A stretch of DNA of 6,303 bases from Thiolapillus brandeum (GCA_011051425.1 DRLF01000409.1:1-6303), one strand, 5' to 3'. Counted from the first letter of the stretch, positions 1 to 6,274 are shown. The notes: generated from the letters alone by a model not told the origin. Numbers and translations are program-made.

Positions 1-892
1 CGGCGCAGATATTGCAGCCGGTACAGTATTTTTCCTCGATGAGATAAGCTGCTTTCCCGTCGCTGTTGCTCAACTGCAAGGCATCTGTGGGACAAAGCCG
101 TATACAGGCATCGCAGCCGTTACAATTTCTGGATTCGAACCTGGGCGCCCAGGGCCAGGAACGTCCGTTTTCTGAAATGGCATCGGGCAGCAGTGCGCCG
201 GGAGGAACAGTCTGGCATTTGCTGCGGTTCAGGGGATCGAGTATCACCATTTGCTGTTTGAGCTTGCGTGAAGCGCTGCCTCCGAGAAAGTCACGGCGCT
301 TGAGCAGGGTTCCCCGACTGATGATTTCCTCCTGCGCATATATTTTCCGCCAAACGGCATTGGAATAGGAAAGGAGCTTCATGGGCGCGAGATGCCGCTC
401 TGACAGCAGCCTGTTCAGGTGTTCGATCCTTTCCTGCAGCAGAATGCTGCGGTCACAGATCATTGGACAGCTGCTGCAATCACCCTGGGCGATGAGCAGG
501 TCGGTGATGCCTGCAGTATGCATCACCATCAGCTGACGTGTACCCAGCGCATGCACACAGGACATTACGTCTTTGCTGTCAGGCAAGCCAGCCTGCCCGC
601 AGGCGAAAAGCGCCAGTGGTTTCCCCCCAAAGTGACGGATTGTCCAGGGAAAATGCATGTGCAGAGCGCCACTGGGGCAGTTGGAGACACAAAGCCCGCA
701 GCCGTTGCAGCTATCCGTATCCAGGCCCAGAGATTCGTCGGTCAGAATCCACGCCTTGCCCGGGCAGGCATCCACGCAATCCTGGCAGCTCGCCTGATCG
801 TACACTGCGTATACGCAATAGTCGGGGTCAATATCGGGAAGGCGCAGTTCCTGTCCGATCGTCTCTGCCAGGTTGGTGGCTGCCGTGGTCAT
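1..892 (-). CDS. Polyferredoxin-like 4Fe-4S protein, cytoplasmic, 3' end beyond window
   Basis: Partial gene: 297 codons are visible from ATG at 892 and the frame is open to the window edge. No signal peptide or membrane segment is seen, so a cytoplasmic protein is expected. Cysteine groups in order: C26 with C36-x2-C39-x3-C43-Pro, then a canonical C62-x2-C65-x2-C68-x3-C72-Pro. A middle region of about 90-150 carries C98, C112 and a GDCSSCP segment (C139, C142) plus C146. A C-terminal ferredoxin pair follows: C257-x2-C260-x2-C263-x3-C267-Pro and C290-x2-C293-x2-C296, cut by the edge. At least four 4Fe-4S clusters are likely. A Tat-like KRRDFLGG lies internally at 198-205, not at the N terminus. 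The start is 16 nt after the cytochrome stop, with no clear Shine-Dalgarno, so translation may be coupled. The role is unknown; by analogy with NapF it could supply electrons or assist FeS maturation of the molybdoenzyme (inference). It could instead be a redox relay unrelated to maturation. Confidence 0.88.
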   Translation of the reverse strand, partial: MTTAATNLAETIGQELRLPDIDPDYCVYAVYDQASCQDCVDACPGKAWILTDESLGLDTDSCNGCGLCVSNCPSGALHMHFPWTIRHFGGKPLALFACGQAGLPDSKDVMSCVHALGTRQLMVMHTAGITDLLIAQGDCSSCPMICDRSILLQERIEHLNRLLSERHLAPMKLLSYSNAVWRKIYAQEEIISRGTLLKRRDFLGGSASRKLKQQMVILDPLNRSKCQTVPPGALLPDAISENGRSWPWAPRFESRNCNGCDACIRLCPTDALQLSNSDGKAAYLIEEKYCTGCNICA

Positions 893-908
893 GAAAAACA
901 GTACAGCA

Positions 909-1289
909 CTATTTTTTCAGTGAATGGATATAGGCGACGAGTGAGGCGACTTCGTCATCGGAAAAGTCTGCCCGTGCCGGCATGGCAGCATTGCCGCCGA
1001 ATTTTGCAGCACCATTGCGAATGACATTGCCGATATCGGCGTCTGTACCTGTCTTGCCGTCGCCGTCCGTGTCCAGGCGGAATGCGCCGGCGGCAAAGCT
1101 GGCCGGTTTGGGGTTCAGTGCTGCTGCGGCGGCGCCGTCACCGGCGCCGGTAGCACCGTGGCAACTGGCACAGGCACCTTTGCCATCATAGACTGCCTTG
1201 CCGGCAGCTGCGTCTCCTGCGCCGGCGACGCCGGAAAGGGTAAGAATGCCTGTAAAGACGGATAATACAATAACGGGGTGTTTTTTCAT
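909..1289 (-). CDS. Secreted class I monoheme cytochrome c
   Basis: A 126-residue protein with a Sec signal peptide: MKK, a hydrophobic stretch, and likely cleavage after AGA at about residue 24. One CASCH heme-binding motif is at 40-44. Met103 in an AAMPA context is the likely distal heme ligand, followed by the C-terminal helix DEVASLVAYIHSL typical of small class I cytochromes. Length fits a single-domain periplasmic electron carrier. Between heme motif and Met103 lies an Asp/Gly-rich loop, DTDGDGKTGTDAD (73-85), resembling a calcium-binding loop. The start at 1289 is chosen because the signal peptide begins there and AAAGGAG lies 8 nt upstream. An in-frame ATG at 1319 overlaps the chaperone stop as ATGA, but would add ten polar residues before the signal peptide. 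It probably accepts electrons from, or donates them to, the molybdoenzyme encoded upstream (inference from operon position). Confidence 0.93.
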   Translation of the reverse strand: MKKHPVIVLSVFTGILTLSGVAGAGDAAAGKAVYDGKGACASCHGATGAGDGAAAAALNPKPASFAAGAFRLDTDGDGKTGTDADIGNVIRNGAAKFGGNAAMPARADFSDDEVASLVAYIHSLKK

Positions 1290-1297
1290 GGTGATTT

Positions 1298-1304
1298 CTC
1301 CTTT
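1298..1304 (-). promoter_or_regulatory. Shine-Dalgarno AAAGGAG fixing the cytochrome c start
   Basis: On the minus strand AAAGGAG is followed by 8 nt (AAATCACC) and then ATG at 1289. This is near-consensus ribosome binding at standard spacing, and it supports 1289 over the in-frame ATG at 1319. Confidence 0.8.
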
Positions 1305-1315
1305 GTATGGCTGGT

Positions 1316-2086
1316 TCATACAGCAGGCCCGATACCGGGAACAAACTTCACGGGTACGGGTTCAGTCTGCGCTGCAGGTTGCATGCGCTCTTCGATTTCT
1401 TCCTTGCTGGGACGCGGTTGCTGCAGGATTTCCGCCAGCAGGTCTCTCAATTCTTCACAATAGGCAGCGGTCAGTGCGGCTGCACCCGCAAAATAGGGAG
1501 TGTCGCAGCGTTGACTGACGCGCCGGCCAAAGTCCCCCAGCCAGCGCAGCAGGTGCTCGTCCATGAAGGTGGCAGCCTCTTCCAGTGTTTCCATGTCATC
1601 GTTTTCGCTCAGTAGATGTGCAATGAACTGGAGCTGATAGACCAGATGATCATCCGGGCGGATCCGCCAGTTGTATATTTCCAAGTTGTGTTTCTCGAAC
1701 CAGGACCGCACCTGAAACATACTGTCCTGGCAGATCAGACTGTCCTCGTCCAGCCACACAGATTCTTCCGGTGAAGCGTGAATGTTGTGGTTGAGATAGA
1801 TGCTCGCATAATCCGCCGCCAGATCATCCAGGACCTGCGTGGTGATGGCTTCGGGCAGGTCGAGTATCGCCTTGTGCATCAGATCCAGCGCCTGCCGTCC
1901 GGATTCGCTTTCCAGATTAAGAGCCAGCACCTGGGGAAAACCCGCGTGTTTCATCTGCTGCAGGAGCTGGGCATCCGGCTCCCGGTCATGCAGGATGGCC
2001 AGCAGCTCGAGGTCTTCGGCCGTTTGTTTGCGGAACAGGCCGAGAACATCCTGACCTTCACTGCGTTGCTGTGTCGCTGCGCTCAT
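1316..2086 (-). CDS. TorD/DmsD-family molybdoenzyme chaperone
   Basis: A 256-residue, mostly helical protein without signal peptide or cysteine motif, expected in the cytoplasm. The family signatures are visible: DYASIYLN (92-99), then SPEESVWLDED (105-115), and RPDDHLVYQLQFIAHLL (143-159), matching the conserved PDH-type helix of TorD/NarJ-like chaperones. Such proteins bind the Tat signal of the catalytic subunit and hold it until molybdenum cofactor is inserted. Placement directly after the alpha and beta genes fits a dedicated chaperone. ATG at 2086 overlaps the beta stop as ATGA, which indicates translational coupling. A longer open frame reaching 2272 is only readthrough antiparallel to no real signal and overlaps beta; it is rejected as the start. 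The C-terminal tail after about residue 222 is charged then proline-rich, ending FVPGIGPAV, and is of unknown use. Confidence 0.92.
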   Translation of the reverse strand: MSAATQQRSEGQDVLGLFRKQTAEDLELLAILHDREPDAQLLQQMKHAGFPQVLALNLESESGRQALDLMHKAILDLPEAITTQVLDDLAADYASIYLNHNIHASPEESVWLDEDSLICQDSMFQVRSWFEKHNLEIYNWRIRPDDHLVYQLQFIAHLLSENDDMETLEEAATFMDEHLLRWLGDFGRRVSQRCDTPYFAGAAALTAAYCEELRDLLAEILQQPRPSKEEIEERMQPAAQTEPVPVKFVPGIGPAV

Positions 2087-2748
2087 TTCACTTTGCCTTT
2101 GCTGTGGGCAACGAAGCCGATGGAAGGTTTGGTCAGTTCGATATTGGCCATGTTCTTCACCTGCCGTGATACCTTGTCTGCACCGCCGACTGCAGTGGTT
2201 TCCAGGCTGCCATCCCAGATTTTTTCGATGGGGCCGATGTCGAGTACGCGCATCATGCAGGCCATGACGCAATAGGGTTTGCGACCGGCATCGATCTCGT
2301 CAACGCACATATTGCATTTCTTGACGATTTTCTCGATGGGATCAAACTGCGGTGCGCCGAAGGGACAGGCGGCTTCACAGCGGCGGCAGCCGATACACAG
2401 GGTGGAGTCAATATCCACGATGCCATCTTTCTTGCGCTTGAAGATGGCGCCGGTGGGACAGGTGGGCAGACAGGCCGGTTCAGCGCAATGGTTGCAGGAC
2501 ATGTTGACCTTGTAGGCAAATACATCCGGGTAGGTGCCACCCTCGATGTACTGAACGCGCCGGAAGCGCGGTCCGGGTGCCAGGCCGTTCTTGTCCTTGC
2601 AGGCGATTTCGCAGGCGCGGCAGCCGATACAGTCCACGTTGTTGTGCACGAAGCCCAGTTGCAGATCGGGTTTCACCGGGGTGTAGGTAGCGCGCTTGGT
2701 GCGCTTGACTGCTTCCCGGATTTTCTTGACGTCTTTATTGGTAGCCAT
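2083..2748 (-). CDS. DmsB-like four [4Fe-4S] electron-transfer subunit
   Basis: A 221-residue beta subunit of a DMSO-reductase-family complex. Four cysteine groups are complete: C40-x2-C43-x2-C46-x3-C50; C85-x2-C88-x4-C93-x3-C97-Pro; C118-x2-C121-x2-C124-x3-C128-Pro; and C145-x2-C148-x11-C160-x3-C164. All sixteen cysteines for four cubane clusters are present. The order and spacing match E. coli DmsB as I know it, including CPFGAPQ in the third group. The last cysteine is followed by Met rather than the usual Pro. The N terminus is about 25 residues longer than DmsB before the first cysteine and is rich in Lys/Arg. There is no Tat motif, so export would be with alpha. A GGAGG ribosome site (2759-2763) lies 10 nt upstream. 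The gene follows alpha by 22 nt and overlaps the chaperone by 4 nt. It conducts electrons between alpha and a redox partner, here probably a cytochrome c (inference). Confidence 0.95.
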   Translation of the reverse strand: MATNKDVKKIREAVKRTKRATYTPVKPDLQLGFVHNNVDCIGCRACEIACKDKNGLAPGPRFRRVQYIEGGTYPDVFAYKVNMSCNHCAEPACLPTCPTGAIFKRKKDGIVDIDSTLCIGCRRCEAACPFGAPQFDPIEKIVKKCNMCVDEIDAGRKPYCVMACMMRVLDIGPIEKIWDGSLETTAVGGADKVSRQVKNMANIELTKPSIGFVAHSKGKVK

Positions 2749-2758
2749 TGTTCAGTAT

Positions 2759-2763
2759 CCTCC
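2759..2763 (-). promoter_or_regulatory. Shine-Dalgarno GGAGG of the beta subunit gene
   Basis: GGAGG on the minus strand lies 10 nt before ATG at 2748, inside the 22-nt gap after the alpha stop codon. Confidence 0.7.
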
Positions 2764-2770
2764 GGGGAAA

Positions 2771-5347
2771 TTAGTCGTCGCGCCTGAAGATCTGGGCGCG
2801 GGATGTCGCCAGCTTGTCCCAGCCGGGGCGATGTTCCAGATCGGTTTTCTTGATGTTGCACAGCACCGTGTTATAGGCGAAAGCCCCTGCAGGACTGGGT
2901 GCGTCCAGGGTGAGGAAGTCCGGATTGCCGGCGCGATCCACACCGTTCTTGTCCAGATCCATCCAGACCCCTTCATGCAGCACCAGGACACCCGGCATGC
3001 AGCGTTCGGTAACATAGACGGGGACGACTACTTTGCCGCGATCATTCCAGAGTTCCACCACATCGCCCATCTTGATACCCAGCTTGCGGGCGTCCGCTGC
3101 GTTGATGGTGACCTCCTGCTCGTAAGTCTCACGCAACCAGGCACAGTTGTTGAAGATGGAATGCGTGCGCCAGCGCGGGTGCGGTGAGATCAGGTGGAAC
3201 GGCCATTTTTTCGTCTTGGGTGAATTCAGGGACTCCCAGGGTTCGATCCATTTGGGAATGGAGGGAATGTGTTCGCCGTATTTGGTCTTGGTCCAGTCGT
3301 CGATATTGGCCAGCTCGGAGCTGAGAATCTCGATCTTGCCGGTGGGTGTTTTGAAGGGGACGCCTTTTTCGATCTGATCCTGGAAGGCGACATGGGGCCG
3401 GTCCAGCTTGAATTTGTACACACCATGCCGTTTGAACTCGTCCCAGCTCATGTCCACGTGCTGATGGTGCATGACTTTGCCTTCCCACCACTCGCGCAGA
3501 TAGGCCTCATCCACATTGTCGTTGATATTGAAGTAATCGCGATTTGCCTTGGGATTGAAGGCCTGTCCGAAAACATCTCCACCGATACGGTAAGCAAGCT
3601 CAGTGAAAATCTGGAAGTCGGTCTTGGATTCTCCCATGGGCTCGATGACCTTGGGACGGTGGATATAGTAATGTCCCTTGTACCAGGGCAGGGCCACGTC
3701 GTGACGCTCGAAATGCGTGGCGATGGGGAACAGGACGTCTGCCCATAAACCGGATGGCGTAATGGTGGAGTCCATGCACACCACCAGTTCCAGCTTCTTG
3801 ATGGCCTCGATTTCCTTGTTGATATTGGTTAACTGGTTGAACCAGTCGGAGCCCTGCCAGAATATGCCCTTGATATTGGGTATCTGCCCATCGGTATCAT
3901 CCTGGCGTGGCCAGAGGCCGATTTCTTCCCTCTTCACATTGGGATAGTTGAGTACGCAGTGAGCCCAGCGATCGGACTTGATGGACTGGAACCAGATGTT
4001 GGAGTACTGATCGTAGGGATAAGCCACCGCTTCGGCATGCCAGGCTTTGCCCACGCCTTCTGCACATCCGCCGAGCTTGCCGATATTGCCCGTCATGGCC
4101 TGCAGTGCCGCCGCCATGCGGTTGTATTGCTCGCCATAGGCGTTGCGGCCTGGTGCCCAGCAGGCTTTCAGGGCAGCGGGCTTGGTCTTGGCGTACATGT
4201 CGGCCAGTTTGATGATGTCCTTGGCCGGTACGCCACAGATCTTCGACGCCCATTCCGGCGTCTTGGGCTGGCCATCGTACTTGCCCAGGATATAGTCCTT
4301 GAAGTTCTCCTTGCCGTTGGCGGACTGGGGTGCCCATTCCGGCATGGTACCTGCATCCATGCCCATGCAGAACCTGTCGATGAACTCCTGGTCCTGCAGG
4401 TTGTTGCTGAAGATATGGTGCGCCATACCTGCCATCATGGCTGCATCCGTGTTTGGCTTGATGGGAATCCACCAGGCGTCATAGGCTGCGGCAGAATCTG
4501 TGTACTGGGGATCGATGAGCACGAACTTGCAGCCGCGCTGTTTGGCCATGCGCAGGTACATGAAGGTATTGCCGCCGTGGAAAGTGTAGGCTGGATTCCA
4601 GCCCCACATAATCATCAGTTTGGATTCGGCGTAGGCATCGTCCTCGTTGCCGTCCTGGATGGTACCAAAGGTCCAGCGGGAGCTGGTGGTCGTGGCCTGG
4701 TAGGAGGGTACGGACCAGGAACTGGTGCGGCATCCGAACATGCCCAGGAAACGGCCCAGCAGACCCTCGATCTGATCGGATTTGTGCAGAACACCGTAGG
4801 AAGCACCCGCATAGCTTTGATCTACCAGTGCCGTGGGGCCGTAGGTATTCTTGATATGGACCATTTTCTGCGCCACGAAAGTCAGTGCTTCATCCCAGGA
4901 AACCCGCTTGAACTTGCCTTCGCCGCGCTCACCGACACGCATCATGGGATAGAGCAGCCGCTCCGCCGAATACAGGCGCTGACGATAGGACCGGCCGCGA
5001 AGGCAGGCGCGCAACTGCGGTTCCTCGTTGCCGTCCTTGCCGTAGTAACCGCCGCGCTGATAGCGGCCGTCATCGGTAGACAGACGGACGATCACATCCT
5101 TCCACTTGTGCGCGACCAGCATATGCCGTGATCCACAGTTGTGAGCACAGCTGGTAACCACAGTTTCCAGTTCATCATCACGCGGATAAGGTTCATAGGC
5201 AAAAGCCTTGGCTTCTTTGCCGAACTTAATCTCCATGAGTCCGCCAGCGGCAGCGAACCCTGCGCCTGCTGCCGTGGTTTTCAGGAAAGACCGTCGGGAC
5301 AGGTTCAGGCGCTTTTCAAGCGTCTCTAAATCCGGGTTATTGCTCAT
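2771..5347 (-). CDS. Tat-exported DmsA-like molybdopterin oxidoreductase, catalytic subunit
   Basis: An 858-residue catalytic subunit of the DMSO reductase superfamily. It starts with a Tat signal: SRRSFLK at 17-23, a hydrophobic Ala/Gly stretch, and a likely cleavage after AFA at about 50. The N-terminal FeS motif follows as C67-x3-C71-x3-H75 with C115 in LRACLRGRS. H75 stands where DmsA has the third cysteine. DmsA-like blocks follow, including RVGERGEGKFKRVSWDEA (137-154) and a segment near 200-260 where Ser215 (in VPSYQ) aligns by eye with the molybdenum-ligating serine of DmsA. From about 718 a molybdopterin-dinucleotide-binding C-terminal domain is seen, with RTHS, NDRGKV and GVWMDLD. 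Length is slightly above the roughly 810 residues of E. coli DmsA. AGGAG lies 8 nt before ATG. The substrate is not determinable: DMSO or another N-, S-, Se-, As- or halogen-oxide is possible, in either direction. Confidence 0.95.
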   Translation of the reverse strand: MSNNPDLETLEKRLNLSRRSFLKTTAAGAGFAAAGGLMEIKFGKEAKAFAYEPYPRDDELETVVTSCAHNCGSRHMLVAHKWKDVIVRLSTDDGRYQRGGYYGKDGNEEPQLRACLRGRSYRQRLYSAERLLYPMMRVGERGEGKFKRVSWDEALTFVAQKMVHIKNTYGPTALVDQSYAGASYGVLHKSDQIEGLLGRFLGMFGCRTSSWSVPSYQATTTSSRWTFGTIQDGNEDDAYAESKLMIMWGWNPAYTFHGGNTFMYLRMAKQRGCKFVLIDPQYTDSAAAYDAWWIPIKPNTDAAMMAGMAHHIFSNNLQDQEFIDRFCMGMDAGTMPEWAPQSANGKENFKDYILGKYDGQPKTPEWASKICGVPAKDIIKLADMYAKTKPAALKACWAPGRNAYGEQYNRMAAALQAMTGNIGKLGGCAEGVGKAWHAEAVAYPYDQYSNIWFQSIKSDRWAHCVLNYPNVKREEIGLWPRQDDTDGQIPNIKGIFWQGSDWFNQLTNINKEIEAIKKLELVVCMDSTITPSGLWADVLFPIATHFERHDVALPWYKGHYYIHRPKVIEPMGESKTDFQIFTELAYRIGGDVFGQAFNPKANRDYFNINDNVDEAYLREWWEGKVMHHQHVDMSWDEFKRHGVYKFKLDRPHVAFQDQIEKGVPFKTPTGKIEILSSELANIDDWTKTKYGEHIPSIPKWIEPWESLNSPKTKKWPFHLISPHPRWRTHSIFNNCAWLRETYEQEVTINAADARKLGIKMGDVVELWNDRGKVVVPVYVTERCMPGVLVLHEGVWMDLDKNGVDRAGNPDFLTLDAPSPAGAFAYNTVLCNIKKTDLEHRPGWDKLATSRAQIFRRDD

Positions 5348-5355
5348 GTCGGTGT

Positions 5356-5360
5356 CTCCT
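5356..5360 (-). promoter_or_regulatory. Shine-Dalgarno AGGAG of the catalytic subunit gene
   Basis: AGGAG on the minus strand with an 8-nt spacer to ATG at 5347, within the 17-nt gap after the pentaheme cytochrome stop. It supports this start, which also places the Tat motif at residues 17-23. Confidence 0.75.
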
Positions 5361-5364
5361 GCAG

Positions 5365-6156
5365 TTATTTCTGCGCCTGTTGTTGTTTTGTAAGGAATCG
5401 GGGGTTGGATTCAGCGGGTCTGCCCTTGGCCCAATCAGGGATTTTTTCCGGCATGCCTTTCCATGCATGACGGGGATAGGGATAACTGATGCGATACCAT
5501 TGCCGTCCGCCGTGGCAGCCAAAACAGACATCGGAATCTTCTTTCGCTGCTGCTTCTATCGCTTCGGGTTTCAGGAAATTCACCTTGTGGCGGTTGGTGC
5601 GTACTCCTGCATGGCAGAGCAGGCAGTTGTTCTGGAACATTTCCCTGGATTCGTTCCAGTGAGAAGGCAGGCCCATGCGTTTGTAGTCTGGAAAACTGCC
5701 ATGGCACATGAGACAGGTTTCTGGATTGACCTGCTTGCGTAGCGTAAATCTTGTGTTTGTCTGGTCCGGAGGAATAGGAGCCTCCTCACGGGGATTTTCA
5801 CCCTGGTGACAGGTCGTGCATTTCATTTGCATGACCTTCTTTGCATAGTCGGTAACCAGGTGCCGTCGGTGAAAGGTTTCCTGAGGTCCTTTGTAAGTGT
5901 CCAGTGTCTGATACCAGGCCAGAGTGGATTTGGTGGGAACACCGGCGGGTGTGCGGTCAAGCACCTTGCGCTGGTATATCTCTTTGTGGCAACTCAGGCA
6001 TTGCTCGTTCGTTGCTGAATCGATCGCCGGTGAGAAATGGATGGGATCCCATAGAGCCCTGTGGTGATCGGTTGCAGGCTGTTTTTCCGCGGCACAGACT
6101 GAAACTATGCCAGTCGACAGCAGGAGCAATGCCGGGAGCAGATAGTTGGTTTTCAT
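5365..6156 (-). CDS. Secreted pentaheme c-type cytochrome
   Basis: A 263-residue protein with a Sec signal peptide (MKTNYLLPALLLL, cleavage near residues 22-23) and no other membrane segment, so a soluble periplasmic protein is expected. Five CXXCH heme-binding motifs are present: CLSCH (53-57), CTTCH (113-117), CLMCH (148-152), CLLCH (178-182) and CFGCH (211-215). Eight further histidines (31, 32, 40, 96, 99, 166, 190, 230) can supply distal ligands, so bis-His hemes are plausible. A tail of nearly 50 residues after the last heme is aromatic- and proline-rich, then ends in a Gln/Lys stretch. First gene of the operon, 17 nt before the molybdoenzyme. It likely shuttles electrons between the quinone-linked membrane chain and the alpha-beta enzyme, comparable in role but not shown related to NrfB or the small multiheme partners of other periplasmic reductases. 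I do not recognise a named family beyond multiheme cytochrome c. Confidence 0.93.
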   Translation of the reverse strand: MKTNYLLPALLLLSTGIVSVCAAEKQPATDHHRALWDPIHFSPAIDSATNEQCLSCHKEIYQRKVLDRTPAGVPTKSTLAWYQTLDTYKGPQETFHRRHLVTDYAKKVMQMKCTTCHQGENPREEAPIPPDQTNTRFTLRKQVNPETCLMCHGSFPDYKRMGLPSHWNESREMFQNNCLLCHAGVRTNRHKVNFLKPEAIEAAAKEDSDVCFGCHGGRQWYRISYPYPRHAWKGMPEKIPDWAKGRPAESNPRFLTKQQQAQK

Positions 6157-6166
6157 TTTGCTTCGA

Positions 6167-6170
6167 CCTC
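6167..6170 (-). promoter_or_regulatory. Probable Shine-Dalgarno GAGG of the pentaheme cytochrome gene
   Basis: GAGG on the minus strand is 10 nt upstream of ATG at 6156. A signal peptide begins right at this ATG, which supports the start. Confidence 0.55.
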
Positions 6171-6182
6171 AGGCTACGGGGA

Positions 6183-6207
6183 AACCACCGGCCTGCAGCC
6201 AGTGGTT
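6183..6207. repeat. Imperfect inverted repeat, possible leader hairpin
   Basis: Arms AACCAC (6183-6188) and GTGGTT (6202-6207) enclose a further GGC/GCC pair (6190-6192 with 6198-6200), leaving one C/A mismatch and a 5-nt loop. Nine of ten positions pair. It sits 27-51 nt upstream of the first start codon, so it could be a 5' leader hairpin. No T-run follows on the minus strand, so it does not look like an intrinsic terminator. Confidence 0.45.
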
Positions 6208-6232
6208 GTCCCGAATGTGTAAATGATGGGGT

Positions 6233-6248
6233 GGCGCTTCCCTGCGCC
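6233..6248. repeat. Short inverted repeat GGCGC-N6-GCGCC
   Basis: Perfect 5-bp arms around a 6-nt spacer. Its short length means chance occurrence is quite possible; it is noted because it directly neighbours the dyad at 6251-6273. Confidence 0.3.
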
Positions 6249-6250
6249 TG

Positions 6251-6273
6251 CGAAATCCAAAAGTGTGATTTCG
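6251..6273. promoter_or_regulatory. Candidate operator: dyad CGAAATC-N9-GATTTCG
   Basis: Perfect 7-bp inverted repeat with a 9-nt A/T-rich spacer, 95 nt upstream of the first gene of the operon. The symmetry and 16-nt centre-to-centre spacing suit a dimeric regulator. It is not an FNR/CRP consensus (TTGAT-N4-ATCAA or TGTGA-N6-TCACA), so the regulator is unknown. No T-tract flanks it, arguing against an intrinsic terminator of a preceding gene. No convincing -35/-10 pair was found in the region. Confidence 0.4.
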
Positions 6274-6274
6274 A

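Noticed and set aside
419..1024. A 201-codon plus-strand open frame over the left end
   Set aside because: It is antisense to the polyferredoxin gene, whose minus-strand frame has ordered cysteine motifs, and to the end of the cytochrome gene. It has no domain of its own.
2087..2272. N-terminal extension of the chaperone frame up to 2272
   Set aside because: The added 62 residues are a frame-shifted reading of the beta gene, low in chaperone character. ATG at 2086 with the ATGA overlap is the natural start.
1778..2275. A 165-codon plus-strand open frame opposite the chaperone and beta genes
   Set aside because: It crosses two well-supported genes antisense and has no recognisable motif.
3959..5131. 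A 390-codon open frame on the plus strand
   Set aside because: It lies wholly antisense to the molybdoenzyme gene, which has strong family motifs along its full length. The plus-strand product shows no recognisable domain and is explained by the codon bias of the real gene.
2771..5347. Assignment as a true DMSO reductase (dmsA)
   Set aside because: The overall resemblance to DmsA is clear, but the H75 substitution, the missing DmsC and the cytochrome partners make a specific substrate claim unsafe.
6190..6248. Intrinsic terminator of a preceding gene
   Set aside because: The inverted repeats in this stretch are not followed by a T-run on either strand.
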